Origin: Lobosporangium transversale
Lineage: Eukaryota; Mortierellomycota; Mortierellomycetes; Mortierellales; Mortierellaceae
Reading direction: 5' to 3'
Length of the DNA stretch: 64,000 bases
NCBI RefSeq assembly: GCF_002105155.1
Contig: NW_019029003.1
Span: forward strand, 310,001 to 374,000
How positions within the stretch are numbered: position 1 is the stretch's first letter; every line of letters starts with the position of its first letter. This document shows, piece by piece, positions 1 to 12,367 of this stretch. A model generated the notes under the pieces. It did not search any database. It worked only from the letters and a program-made list of their open reading frames with translations, and had not been told where the DNA came from. The position numbers and the translations under genes were made by a program.

Positions 1-561
1 GCTCGTCTTCGTCTGGAGCGTGCAGGCGCGATCGTGTTCAAAGATGCATCAGCTAACAAGGGAGGAGTCACCTCATCCTCTTTAGAAGTCCTTGCTGCAT
101 TGGCGTTTACGGATGAAGAGTTTGCAGAACACATGCAAGTGACTGAGAGCCATATCCCAGCGTTCTATCAGGATTATGTTAAAGAAGTACAAGCGATCAT
201 TGAGCGCAATGCGCAACTAGAGTTTGAGGCCTTGTGGAGAGAGCATCAGCGGACTAGGACACCACGATCGATCCTATCGGACGAGCTGTCATTGGCAATT
301 GTGAAGCTGAATGAGGACTTACAGCACACGTCGTTGTGGGACAATGTGCCATTGCGCAAGGTCGTGTTGGAGGAGGCTTTCCCCAACCTATTGCTGAAGC
401 AATTGGGATTGGATACTTTAATGAAGCGTGTACCTGAGAACTATGTCCGAGCGATTTTTGGATCATATCTAGCCTCACGTTTTGTGTACAGATATGGCAC
501 CGAGCCCAGCCAATTTGCCTTCTTTGAATTCATGACACCATACTTCTCCAAGGTGCAATAA
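1..561 (+). CDS. GDH2: NAD-specific glutamate dehydrogenase, C-terminal part (5' truncated by window)
   Basis: The frame is open from base 1 and ends at TAA 559-561, giving the last 186 residues of the protein. The residues around IVFKDASANKGGVTSSSLEV and the C-terminal helices are characteristic of the large fungal NAD-dependent glutamate dehydrogenase. That enzyme oxidatively deaminates L-glutamate to 2-oxoglutarate and ammonium, mainly when amino acids are used as nitrogen or carbon source. The catalytic core lies upstream of the window and cannot be checked. No intron is seen in the visible part. The stop is about 300 bp upstream of the next gene on the same strand. Identification rests on family recognition of the C-terminus only. 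Confidence 0.9.
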   Translation, partial: ARLRLERAGAIVFKDASANKGGVTSSSLEVLAALAFTDEEFAEHMQVTESHIPAFYQDYVKEVQAIIERNAQLEFEALWREHQRTRTPRSILSDELSLAIVKLNEDLQHTSLWDNVPLRKVVLEEAFPNLLLKQLGLDTLMKRVPENYVRAIFGSYLASRFVYRYGTEPSQFAFFEFMTPYFSKVQ

Positions 562-857
562 GCGATGACAAGTATAAAGCTGTAGAAAGAATGGAAGAAC
601 AATGTTAAAAATAAAAAATAAAAAAAATGCGTGTATTACTCGGGTGATGTTTGCGAAAGAAACAGGGGTAAGAAATATACAAATATTGCTCATCTATTTG
701 ACAATATGCCAACGGTTCAGAGACCTTGCACATGCAAACAAGTCATAATTGTTCACGCGGGCGAAGCCCATTTCTCTTAATCTCCATTTGCCTTTTTTTT
801 TTTTTTTTTTTTTTGCCATTCATTGCATTTCATTCCAATACCATCGCAAACAACTCC

Positions 858-2347
858 ATGCGTTCGCTCGTATTTACTCTTGCACTCTCAGTTTCTGTTG
901 CGCTCGTTGATGTCGCAATAACGGTCTTGGCTGCTCCCACTCCTACTTCTGATAGTCCTATAAAGAAATCTGGACCTCGTCCTGTGGTGTTTTACCATGG
1001 CATGGGTGACTCTGCACACTCCAAGGGCATGCTCCAACTGTTTGACTCTATCCGTGCACTCGCTCCTGAAATCTTTATCCACAGTGTATCTCTTGCTTCA
1101 TCCGAGGCAGATGACCAACGTGCAGGCTTCTTTGGCAATGTGAATCTTCAGATAGAACAAGTCTGTCGACAACTCAAAGATCTTCCAGACCTCAAAGATG
1201 GGTTTAATGCTGTCGGGTTTTCTCAAGGAGGACAATTTTTACGTGCCTATATTCAACGTTGTAATGATCCTCCGGTCCATAACTTGATCACAGTAGGGTC
1301 ACAACATGGCGGGGTCGTTGATATCCCTGGATGTCTTTCTCCAGATCCCTCTTGTCGTCTGATGCGTTCCATTGCCAGAGGTGGTGTCTATAACGGATAC
1401 GTAAGAGAACGTATCGTCCAGGCACAATATTTCAAGGTGACACTCTATACTCTTTGTACCTTATTAAAAAAAAAAAAAAAAAAAAAAAAAGGTTCAAAGT
1501 ACTGATTCGATATTTCATAATACATCTTTAGGACCCACACAATCTGCAAACCTACCTTGAAAGAAACATCTTCCTTCCAGACATCAATAACGAATTAGAA
1601 TCCAAGAATGCTACCTACAAAAATAAACTCACCAGTATCAACAAATTGGTTATGTTTATGTTCCTCCAGGACATTACTGTCAAACCCAAAGAGACCGCTG
1701 TGAGTCGACCTTTTTTTTTTTTTTTTTTTTTTTTTTTTCCTTCCAATCAATGCGTTTTACATTTCTCTCTTTACATATCTTTTTTTTTTTTTTTTTTTTT
1801 TAATATCATCGTGGCAGTAACAGACTTATTGACCCTTTCTCCTATTTATTATTGTTATTAGTGGTTTGGTTTCCAAGACGAAAATGGCGAGATTATAGAC
1901 CTAAAAGATCAAGATCAATATAAACAAGACTGGTTAGGTCTCAAGACCATGGACCGAGCCGGAAAACTTGTGTTCGACGTCATGGAAGGCGAACATGTAG
2001 GTTACTATCTGCCTTAGTGGCAACATGAAAAAAACAAAAAAAAAAAAAAAAAAAAAAAAAGATAAATACTAATATGTATTTTTTTTTTATCTGGACATAT
2101 TTGGGACAATGCTTTAATATAACTACAGATGCAATTCTCGCTTGAAGACTTTGCAGAAAAGATCACAATTCCATATCTTCTTGAAATTGAAGACAGTATC
2201 ATCAACAATCGCTTGAAAAGTCAGGAAACGTACGATAAACACAGTGGAGTTAGAAAACACTACTATTGCAATGAAATCTCTGACCAATCCAAAATCACTG
2301 TCGACTGGGAAGTTAATCAGCAGCAGCAACAGCAACAAATCTTGTAA
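858..2347 (+). CDS. PPT1: Palmitoyl-protein thioesterase (PPT1 family), 4 exons
   Basis: Exons 858-1436, 1532-1699, 1862-1996 and 2129-2347 join in phase 0 to about 366 residues. PPT1 removes palmitate from cysteines of lipidated proteins in the lysosome/vacuole. The start at 858 gives a hydrophobic signal peptide (residues 1-25); an upstream ATG at 726 only adds a T-rich stretch. The catalytic triad is visible by family comparison: Ser122 in GFSQGG, Asp210 in FLPDINNE and His294 in EGEH. Residues 249-294 contain the family blocks WFGFQDENGE and GLKTMDRAGKLVF. The C-terminus runs about 50 residues past the last conserved block and ends in a Gln-rich tail, so the last exon could differ. Each intron carries an A or T run of 20 bp or more. 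Confidence 0.92.
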
Positions 2348-2426
2348 GACGTCCTTATATAGGTGTTATAAATAGTGCACTTGAACTAAAATCAATGTCC
2401 CATGATATCTGTGCGAAATCCATCCG

Positions 2427-5400
2427 TTATGCAGACTCACTTGAGAGTATCGACATAAAGTCCATAATGTGAATGACAGTTGGGTTCTGTTGAGACATAT
2501 CCTGCTGCACGACCACAACCCAATGTTGCTCTGGCTGTACTGCAAATTGTATATGCTTACGCTCCATCAACGAAACAGATATCAAGTTAATCGACCTCTC
2601 AGGCTGTCGCAATAGGCGACTATGGCCAGAGTTAGGGTCAGATTTCTCCGTCAGTCGGGATGGTATTTCTGAAGGGTTTCCTGATCCTGAGAGTGTCAAC
2701 ACTGGGGTATCCCTCTGCTGGGGGCATTTAGATCCGTCTCCGGGAGAGGGATACGGCGAAGATGAGAAAAGATCAGGTGGGCTTGACAATGTTGATACGC
2801 CAGAGAAAACGTCCGCTTCTTCCTCACGATCAGCCTTGTCTCGTTTTACTCTCTGTGGCACTTTTTCCTGATGAATTGAATCACTGGCTTGTTGAGGTTG
2901 TTGTGATGGTTCACTCCAGAAAGAAGAAAGATCGAGGCGTGGCGGCGGATCCATGACTGACAACTGGATCACTGGTTCCGATTTCAAAATGTCCCACACA
3001 CGCAAGGCATCTTTTCCGTTTTGTTTGACACTACAGGTAACAAACCGTGGTGTTGATGCAGCAAAAGAAATGGATGCAGATCCCTGAAACTTGTGCACAA
3101 GCTCAATAAGGTTGCCCTTTATCACAAACAAAGCACAACGATCAACTTCATTCCTGTCAGAATCATCCACTTCAGTATCACACGTCTTGAGGACTGCTAG
3201 GATAGGCCATTGAGAGTATGGTATACCCTCCGAATCCAAGATGTGTTTGTACTGTTTGAAGAAGTGTGTTGGAACGGTTGCGAACATAACCTCTGGTATT
3301 TGACGATTTAATGAGGAGTAACGAGGAAGAGATGATGGCAAGACGAATGAGGTATCTACGATTGATACTGGTTTTGTATGGTCGTTCAAATCCCTGCGAT
3401 TGAAAGAAAAAACAAAATGGTCAGAATTTGCACTTCCCTTAGTCACGTAAATATTTGTAGTAAAAGACATGTCCATCTCGTGTTACCATAGAACTAATTC
3501 GTGTTCACAAGATGCAAGAATCAGTGATGAAGCATTGCGAATACTGAGAACAGAATTCACAGGCCCTCGGGCTCCAGGAATAGACATCATCAGTGGTGAT
3601 ACTTTTGAAGTGACAGGATCATCATCGTTCGGGATAGGTATAAGACAAATTGATCCTGGCTTATCTGCAGCGAATACGAGTTGATATGAAGCCTCAGCAC
3701 CTTGATTTTGCGCGTTGACAACTAGGCTTCTACATAATAAAAAAGGTTTTGTTCCAGCCCATGAAACTTGTTTATAGTTGGTCGTTGAATCCTTCCAGTC
3801 GTCAACACCGTCCAAAGATACTTTTATAAATGACTGCTCAATCGGGTTCAAGAGAATCGCGAATGAATCATCCGGTGCAAATATGAGCTAAATGATAGAG
3901 GATGACAGATGGCTGATTTAGGAAATTGCGGTGAAATATAGAAGTTGTTTTTTTTACGAGCAATTAACCACAATGAACACAAAGCCACTGGAACATACCT
4001 GCATTGGAGACATAAACTCCTTGCTCACCTCTAAATATTTAAACCACCTGCTCTCCGAGAGACTGTCACCAATCAACCGCAAAAACCGCACATGCTGGTT
4101 TGTTTCTATCGCGATCCATTGCTTAGTATATCCGCACACGGCTGAGACCACACCACTCTCACAATCCTCTATACACCAGACGCCGTCAGCATAACGGGTG
4201 CTCTCCATGATACCAACATCAGATTTAGATCCCTGAGTAGCAACGAATGTAGTTTCTGTCGAAGGCAGAGCAGAGTCTATATGCTCATCTGGGTGCCTAT
4301 CTTCGGCCAACAAATCACTCAAAGTCATTCTCTCTTCCGTAGTCTGATCTTCTAGATCCTCAGGCGCACCATTTGACAGGAAGTCAGGCATGGGTAACGT
4401 TGGTTCATCTCCATGTAGGTCCACAATCGCATTATGCACAGGAGAGTTGCTAGTCACGGCCGTCGTCGTCTCATTTTCTTCCTCGGGAAGATCATCAAGC
4501 AAAAAGTTTGGCGCTGGAAGTGTTGCTTCTTCTTCGTTCGAGTCCTCTGAGTCTGGTATGATTTCATAATCCACTACAGGTATACGGCGCACAGGTGATG
4601 CTTTTTCTGATTTGATATATGGGTCAAAACTGGCAGCTGGGTCATCATCCTCCACGCTAGCCAAGATCTCTATCACGGAGTCTTTGCTCTTTCTTGGAGC
4701 TCGAATCGATGTAGAGACATTTACAGCTAGGTCATTGGCCTCTGCTTCGCTATTTTGTTGAGAGAGATCATACGCCGGGGTTTCTGGCTGCTCATACTCC
4801 TCTGTTTCCACATCTACAGGTGGGTGATTTGTTACATGTTCCTGAGATATCTCCCTTTTGTCCTGTGGCCCCAATGTACTTTCCAGAGGAGTTTTAAAAG
4901 ATACTACTTTGGTTGAAGGTTGCCTTGAGTCTATTCTAGAACGTTGCAATTGAGGTCGTTGCGTACCCTGATTTGATAATGCCTTGGAGGTAGGGGTAGC
5001 GGCAGTGGTAGTGGATTTCAATGTTGACTGAATAGTTGGGTTTTTCAAGGTTGATTCATGAATCACACCCTTGTCCTTTCTATTCCTCTGTTTAGTATTG
5101 GTGTTGACGTTGGCTGTATTGACAACATTGGTGCTATCTCCAAGTGCTTTCCTTTTTGGCTTTGAAGAAGTCGAATCAAGCGGATTCCTATTCTCCTTGT
5201 CCGAATCATTTGCATCACCCTCTTGAGCTTTTGCGCGAGCCCTCTTCTTCCGTGGCACATTTTCAGGATCTTGATAGATTTCGATCTTGGGTCGCTTCTT
5301 GTTGTCTCCTTTCTTGGCTGTATTTCCTACAGATTCACGACTAGAAGCTGCAGTAGTTGACGCCTGAGTCAAGTTTAATGGACCAGTATTCGACTGCAGT

Positions 5401-6020
5401 GGTTCCGTCTTAGCTGCTGATTGTTTGTTATCTGTACTTGCCGTTGCTGGACCTGCCTTGGACATGGGTTTAGCTTTGGTTTTAGCTTTCGCTTTGGCTT
5501 TAGCTGGAGCCTCAAGGGCAGGTATATTGCTCTGTGATTGGATAGTCGTACGTTGTGATGGAAAAGCTTCAGTATTTGGTCGTGATGACGCGATTGTCTC
5601 CCTATCTGTCAGTGCAGTTGAGGTTATGACAGGCACTCCACGTCTTCTTTCAGTACTCTTTTCATTGGGTTCGCTGGTGAGGACTGAGGGAGCGCGTTGG
5701 GAGTATCGGAGAAGATTTGGCAACAGTTTTTCTTTGATTTTCTCAAACTCTTCTAGCTCATGCGCTGTCAATGCTCGTGTCTGTATAACAATTTATCACA
5801 TATAAAAAAAAATAAAAAAATAAAAAATAATTAAACGGACGTCTTTGAGGCTTTCTGTGTTCGGATGTACAGTGAGAGTTGATTCTACCTGTCTGGTGAT
5901 GATGTACTGCTTAATGTTCTGTTGAAGCACCAGCATCTCTGCACCAGATAAAACTGGAGCTGTTGTCTCCGAAGTAGACGATTGCGCCAACGCATTTGTC
6001 TTCCGTCTACTTGCACTCAT
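2427..6020 (-). CDS. Large WD40-like nuclear protein with PALB2-like architecture, 4 exons
   Basis: Exons 6020-5841, 5780-3999, 3887-3487 and about 3393-2427 join in frame to about 1109 residues. The first 90 residues hold helical, heptad-like segments (AEMLVLQQNIKQY and HELEEFEKIKEKLLPNLL). Residues about 90-590 are low-complexity, rich in Ser/Thr/Pro, with several Lys/Arg clusters (for example PRKKRARAKAQ) that look like nuclear signals and a long acidic part. The last 450 or so residues contain beta-propeller-like blocks ending in WD or W-x-x dipeptides, such as SSLILASCEHELVLWDL and KDALRVWDIL. A short N-terminal coiled coil, a disordered basic middle and a C-terminal propeller are the layout of PALB2, which bridges BRCA1/BRCA2 in recombination. 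That match is architectural inference; another WD40 protein is quite possible. A 5' splice-like GTGAGT lies five codons before the stop. Confidence 0.6.
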
Positions 6021-6341
6021 AATAGGCTTCTACTGCCAGGTGACGTTGCTACTGCAAATCAAACGATTAAACGACCGACAAAGAAAGTGAATGGGTAAGA
6101 AACTCTACTACTCCAAATACAACTTGTGCTCGTTGTTATTGTTGTTGTTGTTGCTTTGAAACAGGTATTTCAGAAAGAGCGGACAAGAGCCGTGAGGGAC
6201 ATGACAAAAAGGAAAGGTTCAGAAACCAGCTCTGTCGTAAAGACTTTTTTGGCAGATTTTTCTGTTTTTATTTTTTATTTTGGCATTCATTTGCCACTTG
6301 TAACGCGATGTCTGAGCTTAGAAGTTCATGAAAAAATATTC

Positions 6342-7187
6342 CTACTTAAACTGGAAGTGAGCCTTAGTATTTATGTCAAGCTCATCGTTGCAGTCGCTTC
6401 CCTTCCATTCTATATATGATGTACAACTCTCAACAGCCTCCTTGACTTTCCAAAGCGAAGGAGTCAAGGCCACAGACAAGGGCACCTCCACCCCTTTAGG
6501 CACCAGCAATAGGATACCGTCAATCACCTGAGCAGTCTTGATGTCTGCTAGAGTAACGCTATGACCAACATAATGACCCTAATTACCGTTCTGCTTTAAG
6601 TGTTCTTCATGGCTTGAGATCCAATTCGCAAGGACTTCCTTTTGAAACTTATTAACCTCCTCTTCCACTAGAATCTCGGGACTGGCAGAGAGCACTTTAA
6701 GTCCAAACAACTGCTGCAACGTCTCTGCGCTATGGAGGTATTGGTCGATTAGATGCTCCTCCCAGATATTTGATCCTAGCAACTTGAACTTTGGAACAAG
6801 ATAGCGCTCAATTGTATTTGATTCTACTAACTCTAATGTAGCGCCCGAAGAGGTCTTCTCATTAACCACAGGTACAGCACGGAAAGGAGTCTAGGGCTTT
6901 TGCTTTGGCCAGTCCTAGTCATACAACATAAGGGTAAAAAAAGTTCATTTTTGGTTGATAGCTTTTGTGCTATAAAACAATTTTGTATTCAGTCTATTCA
7001 ATCTTACAACCGTAAGCTTCCCCCAGTTGGTGCCATGGTATGCAAGAATGTTTCGAATCAACTCGGTGCGACCTTATATGGGAGGGTACAGGACCTGGAA
7101 ATATAAGTCCGTAGAGTTGAGAGAAGCCTCAGCAAGATCTATCGACGAACCTCTTGTAACAATAGGAAGGGCGCTAGGAGAAGGCAT
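6342..7187 (-). pseudogene. Glutathione S-transferase-like gene with two in-frame TAG codons
   Basis: A full-length GST can be traced. Exon 1 is 7187-7151 (MPSPSALSIVTRG), exon 2 is 7072-7008 (TELIRNILAYHGTNWGKLTV), then one block runs from 6914 to the stop at 6344-6342. The thioredoxin-fold part has TPFRAVPVVNE with the cis-Pro, followed by ESNTIERYL. The all-helical part has GHYVGHSVTLADI. Apart from two TAG codons at 6893-6891 (in DWPKQKP-TPFR) and 6581-6579 (in KQNGN-GHYVG), the frame is never shifted, and total length is near the usual 210-225 residues. The first TAG also supplies the AG of a possible in-phase acceptor, so splicing 24 nt further on would remove it. Likely a young pseudogene, or a gene rescued by alternative splicing. 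GSTs conjugate glutathione to electrophiles in the cytosol. Confidence 0.75.
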
Positions 7188-7605
7188 TGATGGAAGGAGG
7201 GGAAAAGAGAATGAAAAAGAGACGGAAGTGGGGTCTTTGGAGAAGGAAGAAGAATGGGATGGTTTATTTATGCAGCCAAATTTTTTATATTCGCTCCAAC
7301 TTTAAGAATTTGACCCCATTTTTTGAAGTCCAATATAATCTTTTATTCGAAACAACTTGCGCTGCATGAGTCGCATCATAAAATCCAACCAGGCCACCAT
7401 TCTCTACTAGAACATTGTCGTGTACAAAACTGAGATAGTGTCTTTATTCCCATGGATTCTTCACACTAATAGCGACATTTTATTCTGGCATCTATTATTG
7501 AATGCTTTATCAATGTTTTATTGTACTTTTTACTTTTTACTTTTACTTTTTATTTTATTTTATTTTAATCCGGCTTGATAACAGAAGGAGAATCATCACG
7601 TTTAC
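7188..7605. other. Spacer between RPN2 3' end and GST 5' end
   Basis: About 420 bp with no gene seen. It holds the presumed GST promoter and, near 7520-7568 on the + strand, a T-rich stretch of repeated TACTTTT/TATTTT units close to the end of RPN2. That stretch could be part of the RPN2 3' region or simply low-complexity DNA. Confidence 0.5.
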
Positions 7606-10600
7606 TTAGTTTCGATCAAATGGATAGGTAAATGGTTCTGGCATAGGCGCCTCCTCCTCTTCCACTTCCATCTTGTTGTCTGAAGCAGGAGCTGCAGCGC
7701 CAGCAGTTGTGGCCCTCGTTAAGAGCAGCATCTCGGGTTCACCGGGCCTGTTGTCCAACAGTACTACAATGCCACCAGTAACATCCTATTTTCAAATTCA
7801 CAGTCAGAATGCATCTTATTAATAATAGCTTCTTTCCTCACAGATTTTTAAAACGCTATTAAGGAAGTTAAGGATAATCAACATCATGTACCTTCTTGAC
7901 TGGGACATAGCGCGCCTCCTTGTCGAATGAGATGTATTTAAGTTGAGCAGGAAGAACACGTGCAAGGTTGCCTAGCTTCTCTGACTGAGGCTCTTTTTTA
8001 GGCTTGGCTGCGGCTTTAGCTTCTTCATCCTTTGCCTCCTCTGACTAATGACATGTCACAAATTGAGAAAAAAAAAAAAATTAGTATGGCTGACGGTCTA
8101 TCTCTGGGTCACAGAGCACATTCCAATAATAAGAATGATCAGCCTTTGAACTCACCTTCTCCTCCGGCTTCTCGTCTTCTTCCATGGCCTCTGGTTCTGC
8201 TGTCTTTGCCTTCTTAGCCTTGGCCTGGGCCTTAGCTGTTGTTGACAAAACTGCTGTAGCCACCTTTTCCACAACAGTGGCAGTTGGGGGCTTAGTAGGT
8301 GGAATGTATGCAAATAGAGAAGGCCTTGCGTTTGACGTAAATTCAATCGTTGGCATATTCAAGTCAGCGTTCACTCCAATTATGGCAGTTGGTGTAAACG
8401 CCAAACTCAAGAAGTGACTGGCGGGGTACCAGTACCAGAATTGTGTGAACAGGGCTACACCAACAATAGCTGGCATGTTTGAATGACCAGAACGAGATTG
8501 CAACGAGATTGTGACATTTCTTCCACCTGCGTCAATGATACCCTGCCCAAGGACAGCTCCAAACTTGGTAAGAGCATCCTCATTCTTCTTCTTGATAACT
8601 TCCTCGTACATTGTACGAACAGCCGCAGACTTTGGGTTCTGTACTTCGTTCTGCTGCATCAAAATCATAGCCAATGCAATAAAAGCGCCTTGGCGGACAA
8701 AGTCCACATTGTCCTTAGCCATTGGTTCTAGCAGTTCGATTGCCTCAAGTGAGCCAGTTCCTGCGCAAGAGATTCCAAGGGCCAAGCACGCACCATAGCG
8801 CACATGTGGATTGTAGCTCTCAGAGAGGAGCTGAACAATGCGTGGCACCTGCTTATGGGATCGGAAAAGGATAAAACCGAGAGCGGTGACAGCCGCACGT
8901 CTTACATCGTCGTTGACGTCACTGACAGCAACATGTAGAAGGCGGCGAATAGCCTTGTTGTTTCCAGTACCACAGTAAGCCATAGCAATAGTGTACATTC
9001 CACCGTATCGCAAAATAGGATCCTTATCTGCTGCAAGCTTCTCAATCAAAACATCAGCCGCATCCTCCTTGCCGTACATCACCAGAGAGATACCCACTGC
9101 CAATCCGCGAATGATCTTCTCATGCTGAGTTTCATGTGCATATTGCAGCATCTCATCCAAGGCTTTTTCTGATGCGGTACCAAGCATCACCATTCCCATT
9201 GCGAGACCAGCAGCCTCACCACCAATCGCGCTGTCGCTGAAGAGGACGCTTCTTAACTCTTCATAGATATCTATATAAGCAGCATAGTAAAGTTACGGAC
9301 ACTTGCCTAGTCAATACCTGAGTGTTTAAACATAGTCTCAAAAAAAAAAAAAAAAAAAAAGTCAAACGTATTACCGAGCTTATTACTCACCATTGTTATC
9401 CGTTGCCATTCCTGCAGTTCCAAGACCCAAGCAAGCACCATGTTGCAATACCTCAATCTGTGTGTTTTTCAGGACCCCGCGCAAGTAGTCCAGAACTTCA
9501 TCTCCATGGTTGGCATGAATGAGCCCGAGAGCAAAGAGAGAGCCTCCTTCCGAATAAGGGCTGGCTGTAACGCCGTCCTGTGGGAGATAAGGTGCAAGCA
9601 TTGTCATTCCTTGAGCAAGATGACCTTTATGGATAACGCCCAGAGCAGCTGTCGCGCTGAACTTCGACCAGTTTGTGGCGCGAGAAAGCCACTCCAGGTT
9701 CTGTCTCAAGAAATCATCGCTCGTTGTACCGGCATTCATGAAAGCATTTGCAAATGTAACTGCAGAGTGGTAGATGGAAAGACGTGCATCGAGTACCGTC
9801 TAAATAGGTCGTGACAAAAAAAAATCATGAACCAGATACAGCAAACAATTTAAAAGTCAGCTTCACAATTTTCAACAACAATCACCTAACAATAATTAAA
9901 AAAAAAAAAAAAAATGAAGATAAAAAAAAAGTTCATGACTTACTTTGGAATTCTTGAGAATAAGCATATCTGTGTGGTTATTGCGACAAAGAAATTCCAA
10001 TTGAAGTCTGATAGTCTCCTTCCCTGAAAGGATAGATTTGATTCTTTCGTACTTCTCATTAGGATCAGACGGGAGAGCAGTTGCCACTTTTTTCAAGTAC
10101 TTTTGTGTAGCATTGTTCTCGAGATCAAATGCAAGCTGATACGCCATCAACAAATCAGTCTAATTAAAATACAAAAAATATAGTTTGTTATAAATGATGA
10201 AAGAGATAAAGCTCTAATAATCAACAAGCATAACTAAAGCAGTTTGACACCACGAAATTTACCTGCACATCAGTGTTGACAAGGCTTTGAAGCAACTCTG
10301 CACTGGCTTGATGATCACCCAGATGCACAAGGCATTGGTTGATGGAGACATAATCGGGTTCTTCCAACTTTCGGAACTGGTCAACGAGGAGCTGCAAGAG
10401 TGTGTTACGATATGTCTGGTCAAGAACAACCGTCATAGCCAATTCATACACATAAGGAAGAATGTTTGAGGGGCCGCCAGCCTTAATTGAGTATTCCACA
10501 ACATCCAGACGGTGCGATTCCAACGCAATTCCTACGGCCTACGTAAATAGATATAATCTGACGGTCAATAAATATGCCAGTATGTGTACAGCACAAACCA

Positions 10601-11547
10601 TGGTGAGATGCGCAGACTGTTACCTGCTTGTACTCTCCATCCTGGTAGCAGCGATCAAACATCTTTTCTACCACATCTTTGAGCCTGGGGTCCAAGGGTT
10701 CTGCACTTTGTTCTTGTTGCTCCTGAGTCCGGAGAGCGATATACTTATCGATACATTTAGCTAGTAGATAACAAATTAACAATAGTAAGTCAACATTAGC
10801 CTTGACCTCACGATCCATTAAAATGTTCATTGATAGCGCTCTTGCAGACTTACAGACAATAGTATCAACGTATTCCGACTTTAAGAAGAGGTCAAAGAGA
10901 TTTCCAGCTCCAAGCGCAAAGTTGAGGGAGTCATCAAATTCGCCCAAATGATAGTAAACCTATGCCATATGTGGATTTTTAGGGCGCTAGTTAGATAAAA
11001 ATTGTCTCCGGTCAGGCAGGCGCTTTCACACAATGCGGTTTAATCCGATCTGTACCTTGGAGGCAACCAATGCTGCCAACTGTCTATCCTTGAACTCAGT
11101 ATCCTCGTACATAATTTCACTATGAATAAAACATTGACATAATATATGCTTGTCTATTAGACCGCTGTCCTGGCATTGCTGTCAAATGGCGAGTGTGAGA
11201 CGATAAAGAACAGATCTCCCATGACTTTTCTTTGCTTACATCTTGGAAACTGAATCCGATATTTCTGCCCAAAACTGATCCACAAGCCCGTTCAGTTTTT
11301 GAAGGGCATAGACCTTAAGATCATCGTCCTGTTCATCGAGGAGAGCAATGACTCCGGCTTTATACGATAAAGAAGATATTCAAAAGACAAACAGATTAAA
11401 AACACGATTTAATTGTTGGATAGTGACAAGAAAGGCTCGATTGTCAATAGATTATGGCAATGAGCAACTTTGCAATACACAAGATATATAAGAGCGAATA
11501 GAATAAGGCGCATGGGGATCCGTACCAGCAGAAGTGAGTCCAACCAT
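7606..11547 (-). CDS. RPN2: 26S proteasome regulatory subunit Rpn2/PSMD1, 11 exons
   Basis: Eleven exons join in frame to about 931 residues, close to yeast Rpn2 and human PSMD1: 11547-11526, 11357-11240, 11119-11056, 10959-10854, 10760-10624, 10538-10263, 10159-9944, 9799-9391, about 9270-8156, 8044-7892 and 7785-7606. Rpn2 is the largest scaffold of the 19S base and holds Rpn1, Rpn10 and Rpn13 near the ATPase ring. The alpha-solenoid of PC repeats is obvious, with the recurring small-residue pattern [66 protein letters not shown] and [13 protein letters not shown]. After a Lys/Glu linker near residue 820 the conserved C-terminal fold follows ([16 protein letters not shown]). The N-terminus MVGLTSAG is an 8-codon exon before a 168-nt intron. 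It is divergently oriented to GAR1. Confidence 0.96.
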
Positions 11548-12003
11548 GGTTATAAGACGCTCTTGGGACGAGGGAGTAGGAGGTATGAATGAGGCAAGGA
11601 ATCAAGTTGCAGTTGATAGAGCGATGTGTCGTCAAGAGAAGAAGAAAAGAGTGTCCGCAAGTAAGTGTGTGCGGAGCAAGGCTGTGAGAATGAAAAAGAA
11701 ATAATGGAAGGAGCTATATCAATAAAAGAATGAATGTTTAGAAAATAAAAAGAAAAAAGTAATGGGTAAGAGAAGAAAAGAACAAGAAAGACCATGTCAC
11801 TATGGAGTAGATGCAGAACTCAGTCATCACAGTGTACGCGTAACGCGACTTACTCCTCCCACTCATTTTCACACACAAAATTTCGCTAATACTACGTCAC
11901 TGTTTAGAAAAAATACACCCCTCAAGCACCCTCTATACTGATAAAGTCAAGCTTTTTAGGTGGTAGTAACAATTATATGCAAGTCTACATTAACCACCAG
12001 TGA

Positions 12004-12037
<34 letters not shown>

Positions 12038-12367
12038 TGCCAAATTATCCAAACTTAAGAATCACCAATACTCTTTCAAACATGGAGTCTGAATACTGAT
12101 ATTGAAATATTTCAGGCTGGCAACAATAAAAAGGCAAATTGAATAGTCAATAACATAAGCCACTGAAAAAAAAAAAATGCTTGTACTTGAAACCTTCAAG
12201 TAACACCCACATCTCACACATGCAACTGAGTTCCTTCAGCTGATTCCACCATCACCCATCTCCATATAGGCACCACAGAAAAACAAAAGACTGCCTGCTC
12301 TTTCGCTTCGAGCTCCCTTGATTTTTTTTTCTTATTTTTTTCCTTAAACAATCTTATATAACACAGC
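11548..12367. promoter_or_regulatory. Divergent promoter region RPN2 / GAR1
   Basis: 820 bp between the start codons of RPN2 (-) and GAR1 (+). It contains an A28 run near 12007-12034 and a pyrimidine-rich stretch ending TATATAACACAGC just before the GAR1 ATG. I looked for the yeast proteasome element GGTGGCAAA and did not see an exact copy. No coding feature is supported. Confidence 0.5.

Noticed and set aside
726-857. Upstream ATG and extension of the PPT1 frame
   Set aside because: It runs through a T-rich tract giving a poly-Phe stretch; the ATG at 858 starts a normal signal peptide.
6342-7187. TAG as a reassigned sense codon
   Set aside because: TAG ends the permease (40668), importin-like (22158) and J-protein (26480) genes at the expected C-termini, so it works as a stop in this genome.
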